Below are positions 63,812-64,000 of a DNA stretch of 64,000 nt, in pieces. This DNA is from Castellaniella defragrans_A (GTDB lineage Bacteria > Pseudomonadota > Gammaproteobacteria > Burkholderiales > Burkholderiaceae_B): assembly GCF_040394755.1 (NCBI RefSeq), contig NZ_JBEBRQ010000006.1; one strand, written 5' to 3'. Below the pieces are notes generated by a model. It was not told the DNA's origin and did no database searches. It worked only from the letters and a program-made list of their open reading frames with translations. A program made the position numbers and the translations under genes. Position 1 is the first letter of the stretch. Every line of letters starts with the position of its first letter.

Positions 63812-64000
63812 ATGAGCTCTCAGAAACAATCTTCCTCCACATCGGCACCGTCGCGTTCCTGGCTGTCACGATTCATTCTCAAGTCCGTGGTGTTCTTCGC
63901 CGGCCTGGGCCTGTGCGCCGCCCTTCTGGGCACACTGGCGCTGGCGCTGGCCTGGCCGAACCTGCCCGACCTGAGCGCGATGATCGACTACCGCCCCCGG
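63812..64000 (+). CDS. mrcA: Penicillin-binding protein 1A MrcA (5' part)
   Basis: The first 63 codons of a class A PBP. A short Ser-rich cytoplasmic tail, a membrane anchor (SVVFFAGLGLCAALLGTLALAL) and the start of the periplasmic linker LPDLSAMIDYRPR, the classic PBP1A segment before the transglycosylase domain. Peptidoglycan polymerisation and crosslinking are expected; the catalytic parts lie outside the window. Divergent from aroK, as in many betaproteobacteria. Confidence 0.85.
   Translation, partial: MSSQKQSSSTSAPSRSWLSRFILKSVVFFAGLGLCAALLGTLALALAWPNLPDLSAMIDYRPR

Overview
The window looks like chromosomal DNA of a GC-rich betaproteobacterium of the order Burkholderiales, most likely family Alcaligenaceae (Bordetella/Achromobacter/Castellaniella type). 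This rests on gene order (dacC - class IV aminotransferase - ybeD - lipB; birA - coaX - SPOR-like gene; mrcA divergent from aroK-aroB-dgt; ssb - MFS gene divergent from uvrA; a ctaCD-DUF2970-ctaE oxidase operon) and on protein flavour such as PhaM and DUF2970. A copper nitrite reductase (nirK) with nirV indicates a denitrifier, which would suit Castellaniella, but the genus is inference.

Layout. 1-6.2 kb: end of hslU, a CusF-like periplasmic protein, a GNAT acetyltransferase, a cobalamin adenosyltransferase, a CMD-family protein, and a likely catabolic unit of class III aminotransferase, RpiR regulator and C45 acyltransferase around a palindromic operator. 6.2-8.8 kb: denitrification block nirV-nirK-cytochrome c, with one Crp/Fnr-type site ahead of nirV and one ahead of nirK. 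8.8-16.4 kb: enoyl-CoA hydratase, lipoate and cell-wall genes, then birA-coaX-galU with a truncated SPOR-protein relic between coaX and galU. 16.4-18.1 kb: two odd genes (a small ORF and a GloVer-repeat protein). 18.1-25.3 kb: LPS core and envelope precursor genes (waaA, waaC, a GT4 glycosyltransferase, glmU), gamma-carbonic anhydrase, phaM and a Nudix hydrolase.

25.4-36.7 kb: cytochrome c oxidase region. The structural operon ctaC-ctaD-small protein-DUF2970-ctaE lacks the usual ctaG/cox11. A large Na+/H+ antiporter with a cyclic-nucleotide-binding-like domain follows, then the assembly genes (sco, ctaB, ctaA, a CxxxC protein, SURF1) in reverse orientation. 36.8-41.2 kb: zinc control (zur, Zur box, znuA without znuBC, a TonB-receptor relic), a candidate small RNA with a CU-rich loop, and an M48 peptidase coupled to a J-domain/DUF898 membrane protein. 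41.3-53.2 kb: rpoH under a perfect CIRCE operator, aspS and neighbours, an antiporter, a GMC oxidoreductase, ubiA, an aminotransferase, a patatin and a HAD hydrolase.

53.2-55.95 kb is an AT-richer accessory patch: an orphan PIN-like nuclease, an orphan RES-domain protein and an internally deleted hsdR relic lying directly against the ssb terminator. From 56 kb the core resumes: ssb, an MFS transporter, uvrA, dgt, aroB, aroK and the start of mrcA (PBP1A).

I saw no rRNA, tRNA, CRISPR array, insertion sequence or intact prophage. No system here is clearly unprecedented. The strongest candidates for new biology are the small RNA, the oxidase locus without Cox11, and the regulatory sites that could link nirKV and ctaC to oxygen or nitric oxide.
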